A stretch of DNA of 35,958 nucleotides from an uncultured Bacilli bacterium (GCA_944359065.1 CALVSP010000007.1:1-35958); one strand, 5' to 3'. Numbered from the stretch's first letter, positions 22,121-31,063 are shown. Notes: generated by a model from the sequence alone, not told the origin. A program made the numbers and translations.

Positions 22121-25100
22121 ATGAAAAATAGTAAATTGTTTTTTATTTTTGTAATGATAGTTTTTACAATTTTTAGTCCTACAATAAAAGCAGTAACTGA
22201 TATTGAAAGTTTACCATCTAACGTTTCAAATGTTTGTACTGCTCATAGTTGTTGGCCACAATATAATTCTAAAGTTGGAAAATCAGTTCGTGGAATGAGA
22301 GTTTCTTTAATAAAGACTGATGGAACTGCAGTTGGCGAAACATATAATATTGTTGCGGATGATTCTCACTATCAATTACTAACTAATTATGGTAATTTTA
22401 TTGTTTTAGGGTCTAATTGTAATAAAGTTCAATACGAAATGGGAAAATGTAATGCAACAGTTCAAACTCAAAAAAATTGGTCAGGAAGTCCTTGGTCTGG
22501 TGGAAGATTGGGAGCTGCATCAGCAGTGGCAAGTTATTTTTCTCATTTAAATGTTCCACTTCAAAGTTATTTATCTAATTGGAATATTGAAGATGTGTGG
22601 AATTGGGCTGATACTGAAAAATTACCAATTTCTGATGATCGAACTATTAAATTATTAAATTTATTATTTGGCTTATCTAAAGAAGAAATTTTGGAAATTG
22701 CAGGTAATCCAGATTTGTTAAATGATTTATGGATAGTAGTAGAACCATTTACAATGTTAAGATATAATTATAAAACTTATTTAGGTACTAATTATGAATT
22801 AGCTAAACTTGATTATGCGGGTATGTTAAAATCTAATATTACTTCTGTAGTTGGCCGTATGATGCCATGTGCTGCAATGACTACTGGTGATATAGCAAAA
22901 AAATATCCTAACGCACCAGGCATTTCTACAGGAAGCTATTTTAATGGTAAATTAGTTTACGTTAATCCTTCGACAGAAGTTGCTTCTTCTTCAGGTAGTT
23001 CAACAATTACCCAAATTTGTTCTTCAAGTAAAAAATTTAAAAATGGCTATCCTAATTCAAATAAGGGGGTAGGGGTTGGATTAATTTATTTTAGAGATCT
23101 TTTTAAGAATGATTTAAGTTGTGAAGAAGTTAATAGTGGAATGTCTGATTATAATGGCTTTATGAACAAGTTGGATAATGCTTATAAATCTGGAGGTATT
23201 TCTAGCGTTTTTCAGTTACCAGAAGTTTCTAATGGTATAAAATATACATATAATGGTGAACAAAAAGTTGCCGATCAAAATTGGTATATTAATGAATGTA
23301 CTTGTTATGGTTTATATGATACTTACAAAAGCTCAACAGGTCAAGAAATTTTTAAATTACCATTGGCTAATATAAAAACAATTTTTACAGAAAAAGTAAC
23401 ATTATTTACAACATTTGTTGATAGTATAAAAGAATATGTTAAGACAGTTTCGGAAACAAAACCAGATACTGTTGGGTCAGTTACAACTTGGGATTTTGAT
23501 AAATACGAAAGGTTAAAATGTGAATATACTTCTTCAACATGTGAAGATGTCGATTTTGGAGAATTATCTTCTACTAGTGTTAAAAATCCGTCTCAATGTT
23601 ATACTAGTTGTATATCTTCGGGTAATTTTTCTAGGTGTTACAATGATTGTTTATCGGCATATTATAGTTATCAAAATCAAAGTAGTACAATAAGAAAATG
23701 CCAAAGTTTACCTCTTTTTCCAGATAAAAATTTTACAAATAGTTATGTTAATGCTAATGCTTCTTTGTATAATCAATGTTTTAGTCTTTATAATCAACAA
23801 TTTGGTACTTCTTGGACACTTAGTAGTTATAAAGCTGCAGGATGTTCTCCAGAAGATAATAATGGTAAAAAGAAATATGACTGTACTCCTCGTTATAACG
23901 TTGGAACTTGTATAAATCAAGAAAATGTTTTTTATAATGATTCTTCAAGTGAACTAAATGGTGATGATTATTGGAAGTATTGTGTTTTTAGCGATGATCA
24001 AGCAAGTTATGACATAGATCCACATAAATGGTCAGATAAAACTAAGGATCCCACTTATTTTGATAGTAACATCACATCTGATTATTGTGAAGTTTATTGT
24101 ATTGAAAATTTAACAGGAGCTTTTAATTCTGAAACAATCAAAGTAAAAGCTGGTCAACATTTTATATGGAACGATCATAGTGTAAGTGGTAGTAGAACGT
24201 GTAAAACTAAATCGATTGAATGGGATAAATTTACAAGCGCTTTGGAGAAAAAAAATGATGAAATAGAAAAAGCATTTAATACATATTTAGTTGCTAGAGA
24301 TCAGCAAGCTAGTGTGAAACAATATACTGTAAAGAATGGTTGCAGCGAATGTATATCTTGGTATCCAACACGTCCATGTTCTAATGGTAAGGGTACTTGT
24401 GGTGGAGGATGTCGTAGGTATAGATACTGGGATGAAACATGTATTAAATGGGATTCAGCTACTTATGGAAGTGGAGCGACATATGCACATGGTTCTGCAG
24501 GTAGTGCTTGTTCTTGTAGTGGTTATCCTAGTGATGACAGGTTTGGTAGAGATTCAAAGTATCAAACTTGGGATAATATGAAAGACGATGCAAAATATAT
24601 ATATGATCAAATGCGTAAATGCTATAATGAAGATAAAGGCTCAAGCTGGGTTAGTACAATGAGTGCTGCATCAGGAGAGGGAGCTTCTTGGGATCAGTGG
24701 TTATATATAGTTGATCCAACTGCAGTAGTTAAATATTATTATACAATTAATGGTTCAACAGGATTATACACTGTTGATGAAGATATGGATAGAACGATAT
24801 CTTATACTGGTAAAACAAATGTTAATGATTGTGTAAATTATAATGGTGGTGTTGAAGTTCTTATTTCTTGCTCAGGTAAAACATGTACTCGTCGATATTT
24901 AAGTATAAAAAAATGTACTGAAGTTGAAATGAGTAAAGGTGCTAATATAGAATTTAGTATTCCAGAAGGAATATATGAATATGTCAATAAAGATAATCAT
25001 ATATCATTTAATGCAGATCAATTTGAAACAATTAAATCCGAATATGTTTCTCAAGGTAAGTCTTTTAATTATATTTACTTAGGATATAGTAATTTTCCAG

Positions 25101-25804
25101 TTGAATATAGAACACCAGATGGTATTTATGGTAAGGACTATGGTAATGGTGAATTATCAATTACATACAAAGATTTGGGATATAAATTACCTAATAAGAC
25201 AACTGCAGTAGATACTATTTTATCTGGCGTTGATTCATCAAAATATGGTCAATGGCAATGTCAATTTGAGGTTGTTTCTAAATTAATTCCTGACGATAAT
25301 AATCCTTATGATCCTGATATCCCAGGGAGTCCTAAAGAGGGAGATATAAAGTTAATATATCGTCCAATAGACTTACATAATCCATTTCCAGATATCACTG
25401 CTGATGGTAGAAATACTGGTAGCAATTGGTGTGTAGGTGGAGAAGATAGAGCTGATTGTTCTAATACAAATGCAAATGTTCAAGATTATATATTGAATAA
25501 TCGAAATGTAGAAGGACATGATTTATATTATGAAGAACCGATGTATACTTTTATTTTAACTCCTGCTATTATAAAAGAAATAAGAAGGTATAATGATAAT
25601 AATTCGTATGCTGAATATTATGGAAGTTATAATGGCAAAGTTTATGATTTTAAATGTGAAGAAGGAACTGGAAGGACTTGTATAAGTGAATATTTGTCTT
25701 ATTTAATAGATATAACAGACGCAAAAAATCAACCTGGTGTTTGTGTTGATGATAAGTATAGAAGTTATAATGATCCAAATAACTTCGATGCTTGTAGATA
25801 TTGA
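22121..25804 (+). CDS. large secreted cysteine-rich protein of unknown function
   Basis: A 1227-residue protein that I cannot assign to a family. A classic signal peptide (Lys4, hydrophobic core about 6-18, likely cleavage after IKA near residue 24) sends it out of the cell. I count 44 cysteines spread over the whole mature chain, with dense clusters. One is a twin C-x3-C unit at Cys493/497/506/510. Another is Cys741/744/753/760/764/774. Trp and Tyr are also frequent. There is no LPXTG sorting signal or C-terminal membrane helix, so it is probably released or held by other contacts. I start it at 22121 behind AGGTGAT; an ATG five codons earlier overlaps no ribosome site. It is monocistronic. 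Disulfide bonding is likely but inferred. Confidence 0.85.
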   Translation: MKNSKLFFIFVMIVFTIFSPTIKAVTDIESLPSNVSNVCTAHSCWPQYNSKVGKSVRGMRVSLIKTDGTAVGETYNIVADDSHYQLLTNYGNFIVLGSNCNKVQYEMGKCNATVQTQKNWSGSPWSGGRLGAASAVASYFSHLNVPLQSYLSNWNIEDVWNWADTEKLPISDDRTIKLLNLLFGLSKEEILEIAGNPDLLNDLWIVVEPFTMLRYNYKTYLGTNYELAKLDYAGMLKSNITSVVGRMMPCAAMTTGDIAKKYPNAPGISTGSYFNGKLVYVNPSTEVASSSGSSTITQICSSSKKFKNGYPNSNKGVGVGLIYFRDLFKNDLSCEEVNSGMSDYNGFMNKLDNAYKSGGISSVFQLPEVSNGIKYTYNGEQKVADQNWYINECTCYGLYDTYKSSTGQEIFKLPLANIKTIFTEKVTLFTTFVDSIKEYVKTVSETKPDTVGSVTTWDFDKYERLKCEYTSSTCEDVDFGELSSTSVKNPSQCYTSCISSGNFSRCYNDCLSAYYSYQNQSSTIRKCQSLPLFPDKNFTNSYVNANASLYNQCFSLYNQQFGTSWTLSSYKAAGCSPEDNNGKKKYDCTPRYNVGTCINQENVFYNDSSSELNGDDYWKYCVFSDDQASYDIDPHKWSDKTKDPTYFDSNITSDYCEVYCIENLTGAFNSETIKVKAGQHFIWNDHSVSGSRTCKTKSIEWDKFTSALEKKNDEIEKAFNTYLVARDQQASVKQYTVKNGCSECISWYPTRPCSNGKGTCGGGCRRYRYWDETCIKWDSATYGSGATYAHGSAGSACSCSGYPSDDRFGRDSKYQTWDNMKDDAKYIYDQMRKCYNEDKGSSWVSTMSAASGEGASWDQWLYIVDPTAVVKYYYTINGSTGLYTVDEDMDRTISYTGKTNVNDCVNYNGGVEVLISCSGKTCTRRYLSIKKCTEVEMSKGANIEFSIPEGIYEYVNKDNHISFNADQFETIKSEYVSQGKSFNYIYLGYSNFPVEYRTPDGIYGKDYGNGELSITYKDLGYKLPNKTTAVDTILSGVDSSKYGQWQCQFEVVSKLIPDDNNPYDPDIPGSPKEGDIKLIYRPIDLHNPFPDITADGRNTGSNWCVGGEDRADCSNTNANVQDYILNNRNVEGHDLYYEEPMYTFILTPAIIKEIRRYNDNNSYAEYYGSYNGKVYDFKCEEGTGRTCISEYLSYLIDITDAKNQPGVCVDDKYRSYNDPNNFDACRY

Positions 25805-25835
25805 AAGAATTGATAAAATTAATCAATTCTTTTTT
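25804..25835 (+). terminator. terminator of the cysteine-rich gene
   Basis: AGAATTGAT (25806-25814) pairs with ATCAATTCT (25822-25830) around a seven-base loop, and six T follow (25830-25835). It is back-to-back with the rpmB terminator on the other strand. Confidence 0.85.
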
Positions 25836-25837
25836 AA

Positions 25838-25862
25838 TAAAAAAAATACCAAATTGGTATTA
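25838..25862 (-). terminator. terminator of rpmB
   Basis: On the minus strand AATACC / GGTATT (25845-25850 / 25856-25861) with a five-base loop is followed by a T run (complement of 25839-25844). The rpmB stop codon (25860-25862) overlaps the stem. Confidence 0.8.
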
Positions 25863-26030
25863 TGCTGCTTTGTTCAAAGTTCTTAATTCTCTAGCACTCA
25901 TTCTAACAGTTTGCCCATTATCTAATGTTACTTTTTGTAAATTTGGTTTTCTTGCATGTTTAGTAGCTTTGCATGAATGAGATCTTAAATTACCAGTTAA
26001 AGGTTTTTTACTTGTTATTTTTTTAGCCAT
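25860..26030 (-). CDS. rpmB: 50S ribosomal protein L28
   Basis: A 56-residue basic protein: MAKKITSKKPLTGNLRSH at the N terminus, then ARKPNLQKVTL and VRMSARELRT. NxRSH, KPNLQKV and SARxLR are the conserved L28 motifs. It is a component of the large ribosomal subunit. One cysteine lies at residue 20; the paired zinc-binding cysteines seen in some L28 forms are missing. AGGAGG stands 6 bases before the ATG, and a strong promoter lies upstream (26061-26089). It is transcribed alone, divergent from dnaE. Confidence 0.95.
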   Translation of the reverse strand: MAKKITSKKPLTGNLRSHSCKATKHARKPNLQKVTLDNGQTVRMSARELRTLNKAA

Positions 26031-26060
26031 AATATTCCTCCTTGTTTTCTTTGCTATTAC

Positions 26061-26089
26061 ATTTTACTATATTATTTCAAATAAGTCAA
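26061..26089 (-). promoter_or_regulatory. promoter of rpmB
   Basis: On the minus strand TTGACT (complement of 26084-26089), a 17-base spacer and TAAAAT (complement of 26061-26066). The near-consensus -35 fits a highly expressed ribosomal gene. Confidence 0.75.
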
Positions 26090-26125
26090 ATATTTCTTTT
26101 AAAAATGTTTAAAATATAGTAAAAT
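26061..26125. repeat. 13-base inverted repeat spanning both divergent -10 regions
   Basis: ATTTTACTATATT (26061-26073) and its exact complement AATATAGTAAAAT (26113-26125) lie 39 bases apart. They coincide with the -10 regions of rpmB and dnaE, placing the two promoters in mirror symmetry. Confidence 0.85.
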
Positions 26126-26138
26126 ATTTATAGGTGAT
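26115..26138 (+). promoter_or_regulatory. short-leader promoter and ribosome site of dnaE
   Basis: TATAGTAAAAT (26115-26125) contains overlapping -10 candidates. AGGTGAT (26132-26138) follows, and the ATG at 26142 is 3 bases further. No good -35 is seen. Confidence 0.6.
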
Positions 26139-26141
26139 ATT

Positions 26142-28970
26142 ATGGGACCACTTTATATAAAAACTGATAATAGTTTATTAAATAGTTTAGTCAAAATAGA
26201 TGATTTAATAGATTTTGCATTAAAAAATAATATTACTTCACTAGCCATAACAGATGATTCTATGTATGGATGTTTAGAATTTTATATGAAGTGTAAAAAA
26301 AATAATATTAAGCCTATTATAGGCTTAGAAATAAACAATATTGTTTTATATGCTATTAATTATAATGGGTATAAAAATTTAATTAAATTAAGCACAATTA
26401 GTTCAAAAGAAAATGTCGAAATAAAAACATTAATGAAATATAGTGATGATTTAATATGTATCGTTCCATATAATTATTTAAGTAACTATGATAATTATAA
26501 ATTTTATAAATATTTATATAAGGGATATACAAATTTGGATGAAAAGAGAAGTTTGAATGGTAAATTAGTTTATTTAAATGAAGTTTTATATTTAGAAGAA
26601 AAAGATAAAGAATATTTAAAATATTTATACGCAATAAAAAAAGGAACAAGTATAAATGAAGTCAATTTAAATAAACATGACAATCATTTACTGAATTATC
26701 GATTATATGTTGATGATTGCAATGAAGAAATTATTGAATTATGTAATTTGGAATTACCATTAAAACAGGATTTATTACCTATATATAATTGCCCCGACAA
26801 TTTAGATAGTTATTCTTATTTAAAAAAATTAGTTGTTGAAGGATTAAAAAAAATATTTGGCGATAGAGTAAATAAGGTATATTTAGACAGATTAAAATAT
26901 GAATTAAATATAATAAATAAAATGGGGTTTTGTAATTATTTTTTAATAGTTTGGGATTATGTTAAGTATGCAAAAGAAAATGATATATTGGTAGGTCCTG
27001 GAAGAGGTAGTGCAGCCGGATCATTAGTAGCATATTGTTTAGGAATAACTACAATTGATCCGATAAAATATAATTTATTATTTGAAAGATTTTTAAATCC
27101 AGAAAGAATTAGTATGCCAGATATTGACATTGATTTTGAATATACTAAAAGAGATGAGATTATTAATTATTGCATTAAAAAATATGGTAATAAAAGAGTA
27201 GCTCCGATTATAACTTTTGGTACTTTAGGAAGTAAACAAGTAATAAGAGATGTTGGAAAAACTTTAAATATAGATTCAAAATTGGTTGATAATTTTGTAA
27301 AAAAAATAGATCCAAGATTAAATTTACATGATAATTATTCAAAAATAAAAAATTATTTGGCTGATGAATTAAAAAAAATATATAAAATCTCTTTAAAATT
27401 AGAAGGCATAAAAAGGCATACTTCTATTCATGCTGCTGGGGTAGTAATGTCAAAATATGATTTGGATGAAATAATCCCTTTAACATATCATGATAATTTT
27501 TATATAACAAGTTATTCAATGGAATATTTGGAAGATATTGGTTTGTTAAAAATGGATTTTTTAGCTTTGAAAAACTTAACTTTAATAAATAATATTTTAA
27601 AAGAAATAAATTTAAATTTTGATAAAATACCATTAAATGATAAAAAGGCAATTGATGTTTTTAATAAAGCAGATACAATTGGTATATTTCAATTTGAATC
27701 AAGTGGAATGATTAATTTTATAAGTAAATTTAAAATAAATAATTTTGATGATATAGTTGCTGCTGTTGCTTTATTTAGACCAGGACCTATGAATAACATT
27801 GATAGTTATATTAAGAGAAAAAACAATTTAGAAAGTATCGATTATATAACTGATAGCTTGATACCGATTTTAAAAAGTACTTATGGAATAATTATTTATC
27901 AAGAACAAATAATGCAAATTGCAAATGTTATGGCAAATTATTCATTAGCTGAAGCTGATTTATTAAGAAAAGCAATGAGTAAAAAGAAAGAAGAAATTCT
28001 ATTAAAAGAAAAAGATAAATTTATTAAACAAAGTATCTCAAATGGATATAATAAAGATATTGCAACTAAAATATATGAATTAATTTTAAAATTTGCTTCT
28101 TATGGATTTAATAAAGCACATTCTGTATCCTATGCTATGATTGCTTATAAAATGGCTTATTTGAAAGCAAATTATTATAAAGTATTTATGAAAAATTTAT
28201 TATCAATGGTAATTGGTAGTGAAGTTAAAACAAGAGAATATATTAATATTTGTAAAGTTAATGTTTTAAAACCAGATATTAATATTAGTGAATTAGATTA
28301 TATAATCTATGAAGAAAATATAATTTTTCCTTTAACAAATATAAAAAGTATCGGTAATTCTATTGCATCTTCAATAATAAATGAAAGAAAAAAATCAAAA
28401 TACAATGATATATTTGATTTTGTTGCTAGAAATAAATTGGGGAAAAGCACTTTAGAAGTTTTAAATAAAGCTGGTTGTTTTGAAAAATTTATTAATCAAA
28501 AAACTTTTGACAATAATATTGATTTAATAGTTAATTATAGTGAATTGGGCAGTTTGTTAGAAGAAAATTTAAAACCAGAATTAATTAATATGCATGAATA
28601 TGACAAACAAGAATTATTAAAAAGAGAGATAGAAGTTTTTGGTACATATTTAAGTGGTCATCCTGTACTTGTCTTTAAAAATAAATATAAAAGTATTAAT
28701 TTAGATGAAATATCTAAATATTATAATAAAATAGTTGTTTCTATAATTTTTGTTGAAAAGGTAAAAAAAGTGAAAACTAAAAATAATAAAGACATGTTTT
28801 TTATTACAGGTAGTGATGAAACAAATAATTTAGAATTTATTTTGTTTTCTTCTCAAAATTGTGATATAATTATAGGTAGTATATATATTGTAGAGGGTAG
28901 AGTTGAAAAAAGATTTGATAAATTTCAAATTATTATTAATAGAATGAAGAGGTTAGAAAATGAAAGATAA
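26142..28970 (+). CDS. dnaE: DNA polymerase III alpha subunit, DnaE type
   Basis: A 942-residue replicative polymerase, shorter than the usual 1050-1160. The N-terminal PHP domain (about 1-200) is degenerate: the HxH opening is replaced by LYIKTDNSLL, and TDH is replaced by TDDSMYG, so metal-dependent activity there is unlikely. The polymerase core is intact, with GPGRGSAAGS near 285, PDIDIDF (catalytic Asp pair) near 326, and ALFRPGPM and ASYGFNKAHS later. A helix-hairpin-helix part and an OB fold (about 860-935) close the chain. The sequence resembles the Bacillus DnaE (lagging-strand) group rather than PolC, which has an exonuclease insert that is missing here. The last 11 bases overlap the prepilin-like gene. 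Confidence 0.95.
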   Translation: MGPLYIKTDNSLLNSLVKIDDLIDFALKNNITSLAITDDSMYGCLEFYMKCKKNNIKPIIGLEINNIVLYAINYNGYKNLIKLSTISSKENVEIKTLMKYSDDLICIVPYNYLSNYDNYKFYKYLYKGYTNLDEKRSLNGKLVYLNEVLYLEEKDKEYLKYLYAIKKGTSINEVNLNKHDNHLLNYRLYVDDCNEEIIELCNLELPLKQDLLPIYNCPDNLDSYSYLKKLVVEGLKKIFGDRVNKVYLDRLKYELNIINKMGFCNYFLIVWDYVKYAKENDILVGPGRGSAAGSLVAYCLGITTIDPIKYNLLFERFLNPERISMPDIDIDFEYTKRDEIINYCIKKYGNKRVAPIITFGTLGSKQVIRDVGKTLNIDSKLVDNFVKKIDPRLNLHDNYSKIKNYLADELKKIYKISLKLEGIKRHTSIHAAGVVMSKYDLDEIIPLTYHDNFYITSYSMEYLEDIGLLKMDFLALKNLTLINNILKEINLNFDKIPLNDKKAIDVFNKADTIGIFQFESSGMINFISKFKINNFDDIVAAVALFRPGPMNNIDSYIKRKNNLESIDYITDSLIPILKSTYGIIIYQEQIMQIANVMANYSLAEADLLRKAMSKKKEEILLKEKDKFIKQSISNGYNKDIATKIYELILKFASYGFNKAHSVSYAMIAYKMAYLKANYYKVFMKNLLSMVIGSEVKTREYINICKVNVLKPDINISELDYIIYEENIIFPLTNIKSIGNSIASSIINERKKSKYNDIFDFVARNKLGKSTLEVLNKAGCFEKFINQKTFDNNIDLIVNYSELGSLLEENLKPELINMHEYDKQELLKREIEVFGTYLSGHPVLVFKNKYKSINLDEISKYYNKIVVSIIFVEKVKKVKTKNNKDMFFITGSDETNNLEFILFSSQNCDIIIGSIYIVEGRVEKRFDKFQIIINRMKRLENER

Positions 28971-29316
28971 AGGTTTTACATTAGCAGAATTGTTAGGAAT
29001 TATAGTTATATTAGCAGTTATAGCTTTAATTGCAATAACTTCAATTACAAATACGATGAAAGAGAGTAAAGAAGATTTATATAATCTTCAGATTGATAAT
29101 ATAATAGTTGGTGCAAAGAATTGGGCTAGTAGTCATGTTTTTGAGCTCCCTGAAAACGATGGCGAGTCTATATCTTTAACTTTAGAAGAATTAAAAAATT
29201 TAGGATTTGTAGATGAGGATATAACTAATCCTAAAACAAATGAATTATTTAGTAATGATTTGCAAGTAAAAATAACAAAGGTTGATAACAATTATAAATA
29301 CGAAGTTATCGAATAA
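28960..29316 (+). CDS. prepilin-like protein with type IV N-terminal methylation motif
   Basis: A 118-residue protein starting KGFTLAELLGIIVILAVIALIA. The Gly5/Phe6 prepilin peptidase site, Glu at +5 and the hydrophobic helix are all present, so it should be cut and assembled into a pilus or pseudopilus. The remaining 85 residues form a small soluble head with an ITNPKTNEL stretch. No cysteine is present. Size and layout resemble competence pseudopilins (ComGC-like) or minor pilins. No pilus ATPase, platform protein or peptidase gene lies in this window, so the machinery must be elsewhere if functional. It overlaps dnaE by 11 bases. Confidence 0.85.
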   Translation: MKDKGFTLAELLGIIVILAVIALIAITSITNTMKESKEDLYNLQIDNIIVGAKNWASSHVFELPENDGESISLTLEELKNLGFVDEDITNPKTNELFSNDLQVKITKVDNNYKYEVIE

Positions 29317-29334
29317 AATATAATGAGGTGAACA

Positions 29335-30054
29335 ATGAATATTTTAGATATTATAATTATAATTTTTATATTATTTGGAGCTGTTTTAGGATTTAAACGA
29401 GGGTTTACAAAAGAAGTTGTTGAAGCATTAGGATTTATAGTAGTTGTAATAATAGCTTATTATTTAAAAAATCCTTTATCTGTACTTATGTATGAGTATT
29501 TACCTTTTTTCAAAATTGGCATATTAAAAAATGTTGAAATATTAAATATATTAGTATATGAAGCTTTAGCATTTATTATTTGCATAATCCTTTTATCAAT
29601 TGTTTTAAAATTTTTATTAATGGTGACATCTATATTTGAAAAAATAGTTGATGCAACAATAATACTGAGTATACCTTCTAAGATTGCTGGAGCGATAGTA
29701 GGAATTCTTTATCATTATGTTTTTGTTTTTATTGCATTATATGTTATTTCATTGGTTTTTTATGATGTTAAATTTATTGATGATTCAAGTTTTAAAGATA
29801 AAATTTTAGATAAAACTCCATTATTGTCTTCATTTGCTGATAAAAGCGTTAATGTAATTAATGAATTTTTCGTTTTAAAAGATAATTATAATGACAAATC
29901 TATAAGTGAAGATGAATTTAATTATCAAGCTATAGAATTATTTCTAAAATATGAAATAATAACGCCGACTTCATTAAAAAAATTAATTGATGAAGGAAAA
30001 ATTGATACATTTGATAATTACGGAGATTTAATAAGAACGTATGGAGGAGAATAA
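29335..30054 (+). CDS. CvpA-family membrane protein
   Basis: A 239-residue protein with an N-terminal ILDIIIIIFILFGAVLGFKRGFTKEVVEALGF, the opening of the CvpA family (PF02674), and about four hydrophobic segments within the first 150 residues. The last 90 residues are soluble and helical. CvpA relatives affect colicin V production, envelope homeostasis or biofilm in other bacteria, but the molecular function is not established. GAGGTGA lies 3 bases before the ATG, and a TATAAT (29319-29324) directly adjoins it. It is one base from thioredoxin. Confidence 0.85.
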   Translation: MNILDIIIIIFILFGAVLGFKRGFTKEVVEALGFIVVVIIAYYLKNPLSVLMYEYLPFFKIGILKNVEILNILVYEALAFIICIILLSIVLKFLLMVTSIFEKIVDATIILSIPSKIAGAIVGILYHYVFVFIALYVISLVFYDVKFIDDSSFKDKILDKTPLLSSFADKSVNVINEFFVLKDNYNDKSISEDEFNYQAIELFLKYEIITPTSLKKLIDEGKIDTFDNYGDLIRTYGGE

Positions 30055-30055
30055 G

Positions 30056-30361
30056 ATGGAAATTAAAAATGAAAAAGAGTTTAATGAAACTATCAATAGT
30101 GAATATGCTTTAGTTGACTTTTTTGCGACTTGGTGTGGTCCATGTAAAATGATGGGACCTGTATTAGAAAATGTGGCATCTAATCGTGACAATATAAAAA
30201 TAGCTAAAGTAGATGTTGATAAATTTGAGTCAATAGCTAAAGAATATGGTGTAATGTCTATTCCAACACTTATATTGTTTAAAAAAGGTCAAGTTGTCGA
30301 CAAAAAGATTGGTTTTTTGGCAGAACCATTACTAAATGAATGGATAAACAATAATAAATAA
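30056..30361 (+). CDS. trxA: thioredoxin
   Basis: A 101-residue thioredoxin with active site FFATWCGPCK, cis-Pro in SIPTLILF and the closing amphipathic helix. It is a cytoplasmic disulfide reductase with no signal peptide. The length is standard. I start it at 30056 because GGAGGAG lies 6 bases upstream; an in-frame ATG at 30041 covers that site. It starts 1 base after the CvpA stop, and RsmE begins one base after its own stop. Confidence 0.96.
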   Translation: MEIKNEKEFNETINSEYALVDFFATWCGPCKMMGPVLENVASNRDNIKIAKVDVDKFESIAKEYGVMSIPTLILFKKGQVVDKKIGFLAEPLLNEWINNNK

Positions 30362-30362
30362 A

Positions 30363-31058
30363 ATGCAAAGATATTTTTCAAAAGTAAAAAAAGATAATTT
30401 TTTAGTTCTTTCAAAAGAAGACTTGTATCATATAAAAACTGTTATGAGGATGAAAGAAGATTACATTGAAGTTGTGTACCAGAATAAATTGCATATTTGT
30501 AAATTAGATAAAGATTATAATGCAGTAATTGAAAAGATAATTGATGAAAATTACAATAAAAAAACTAAATTTATTTTATGTATTCCTCTTTTACAAGAAC
30601 AAAAAATGTCTTTTATTTTGCAAAAAGCAACAGAGTTGGGAGTAGATGAAATAATACCTATTTTTACAACAAGGAGTAAAGTAAAAATTGATGGTAAAGA
30701 AGAAAAAAAGATAGATAGGTGGAACAAAATTTGTAAAGAAGCTAGTGAACAATCAAAAAGATTGGATATTCCTGTTATTTCTAATGTTAAAAAAATAGAA
30801 CAATTGGATTATGATTGTTTAAAAGTAGTTTGTAGCACCAAAGAAAAAAATAATACAATAAAAAAAGTTCTTAAGAAGTTAAAAAATTATGATAAAATAT
30901 TGATGTTGATTGGGCCTGAAGGTGGTTTAACCGAAGAAGAAGAAAATAAATTAAAAGACTTGGATTTCGAGTTAGTAACATTAGGAGATAATATTTTAAG
31001 AGTTGAAACTGTACCTATTTATTTATTAAGTGTTTTTAATTATGAATTAATGGAGTGA
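30363..31058 (+). CDS. rsmE: 16S rRNA (uracil-1498-N3)-methyltransferase RsmE
   Basis: A 231-residue SPOUT methyltransferase that makes m3U1498 in the decoding centre. The N-terminal PUA-like part opens MQRYFSKV. The catalytic domain shows LLQEQKMSFILQKATELGVDEIIPI, then EASEQSKRL, the knot motif MLIGPEGGLTEEE and LGDNILRVETVP. All are diagnostic. No real Shine-Dalgarno sequence precedes its ATG, which follows the thioredoxin stop after one base (TAAAATG), so re-initiation coupling is likely. Its stop overlaps a possible start of the next gene. Confidence 0.95.
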   Translation: MQRYFSKVKKDNFLVLSKEDLYHIKTVMRMKEDYIEVVYQNKLHICKLDKDYNAVIEKIIDENYNKKTKFILCIPLLQEQKMSFILQKATELGVDEIIPIFTTRSKVKIDGKEEKKIDRWNKICKEASEQSKRLDIPVISNVKKIEQLDYDCLKVVCSTKEKNNTIKKVLKKLKNYDKILMLIGPEGGLTEEEENKLKDLDFELVTLGDNILRVETVPIYLLSVFNYELME

Positions 31059-31063
31059 TGTTT

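Noticed and set aside
23708-24581. Overlapping ORFs inside the cysteine-rich gene (minus strand 23708-23920, plus strand 24336-24581)
   Set aside because: They have no ribosome sites, their composition looks like shifted-frame translation, and they lie wholly inside a convincing gene.
22121-25804. Thioester-domain adhesin or LPXTG surface protein
   Set aside because: There is no recognisable thioester Cys-Gln context and no C-terminal sorting signal or membrane helix.
26142-28970. PolC instead of DnaE
   Set aside because: There is no DEDD exonuclease insert, and the order PHP, polymerase, helix-hairpin-helix, OB is that of DnaE.
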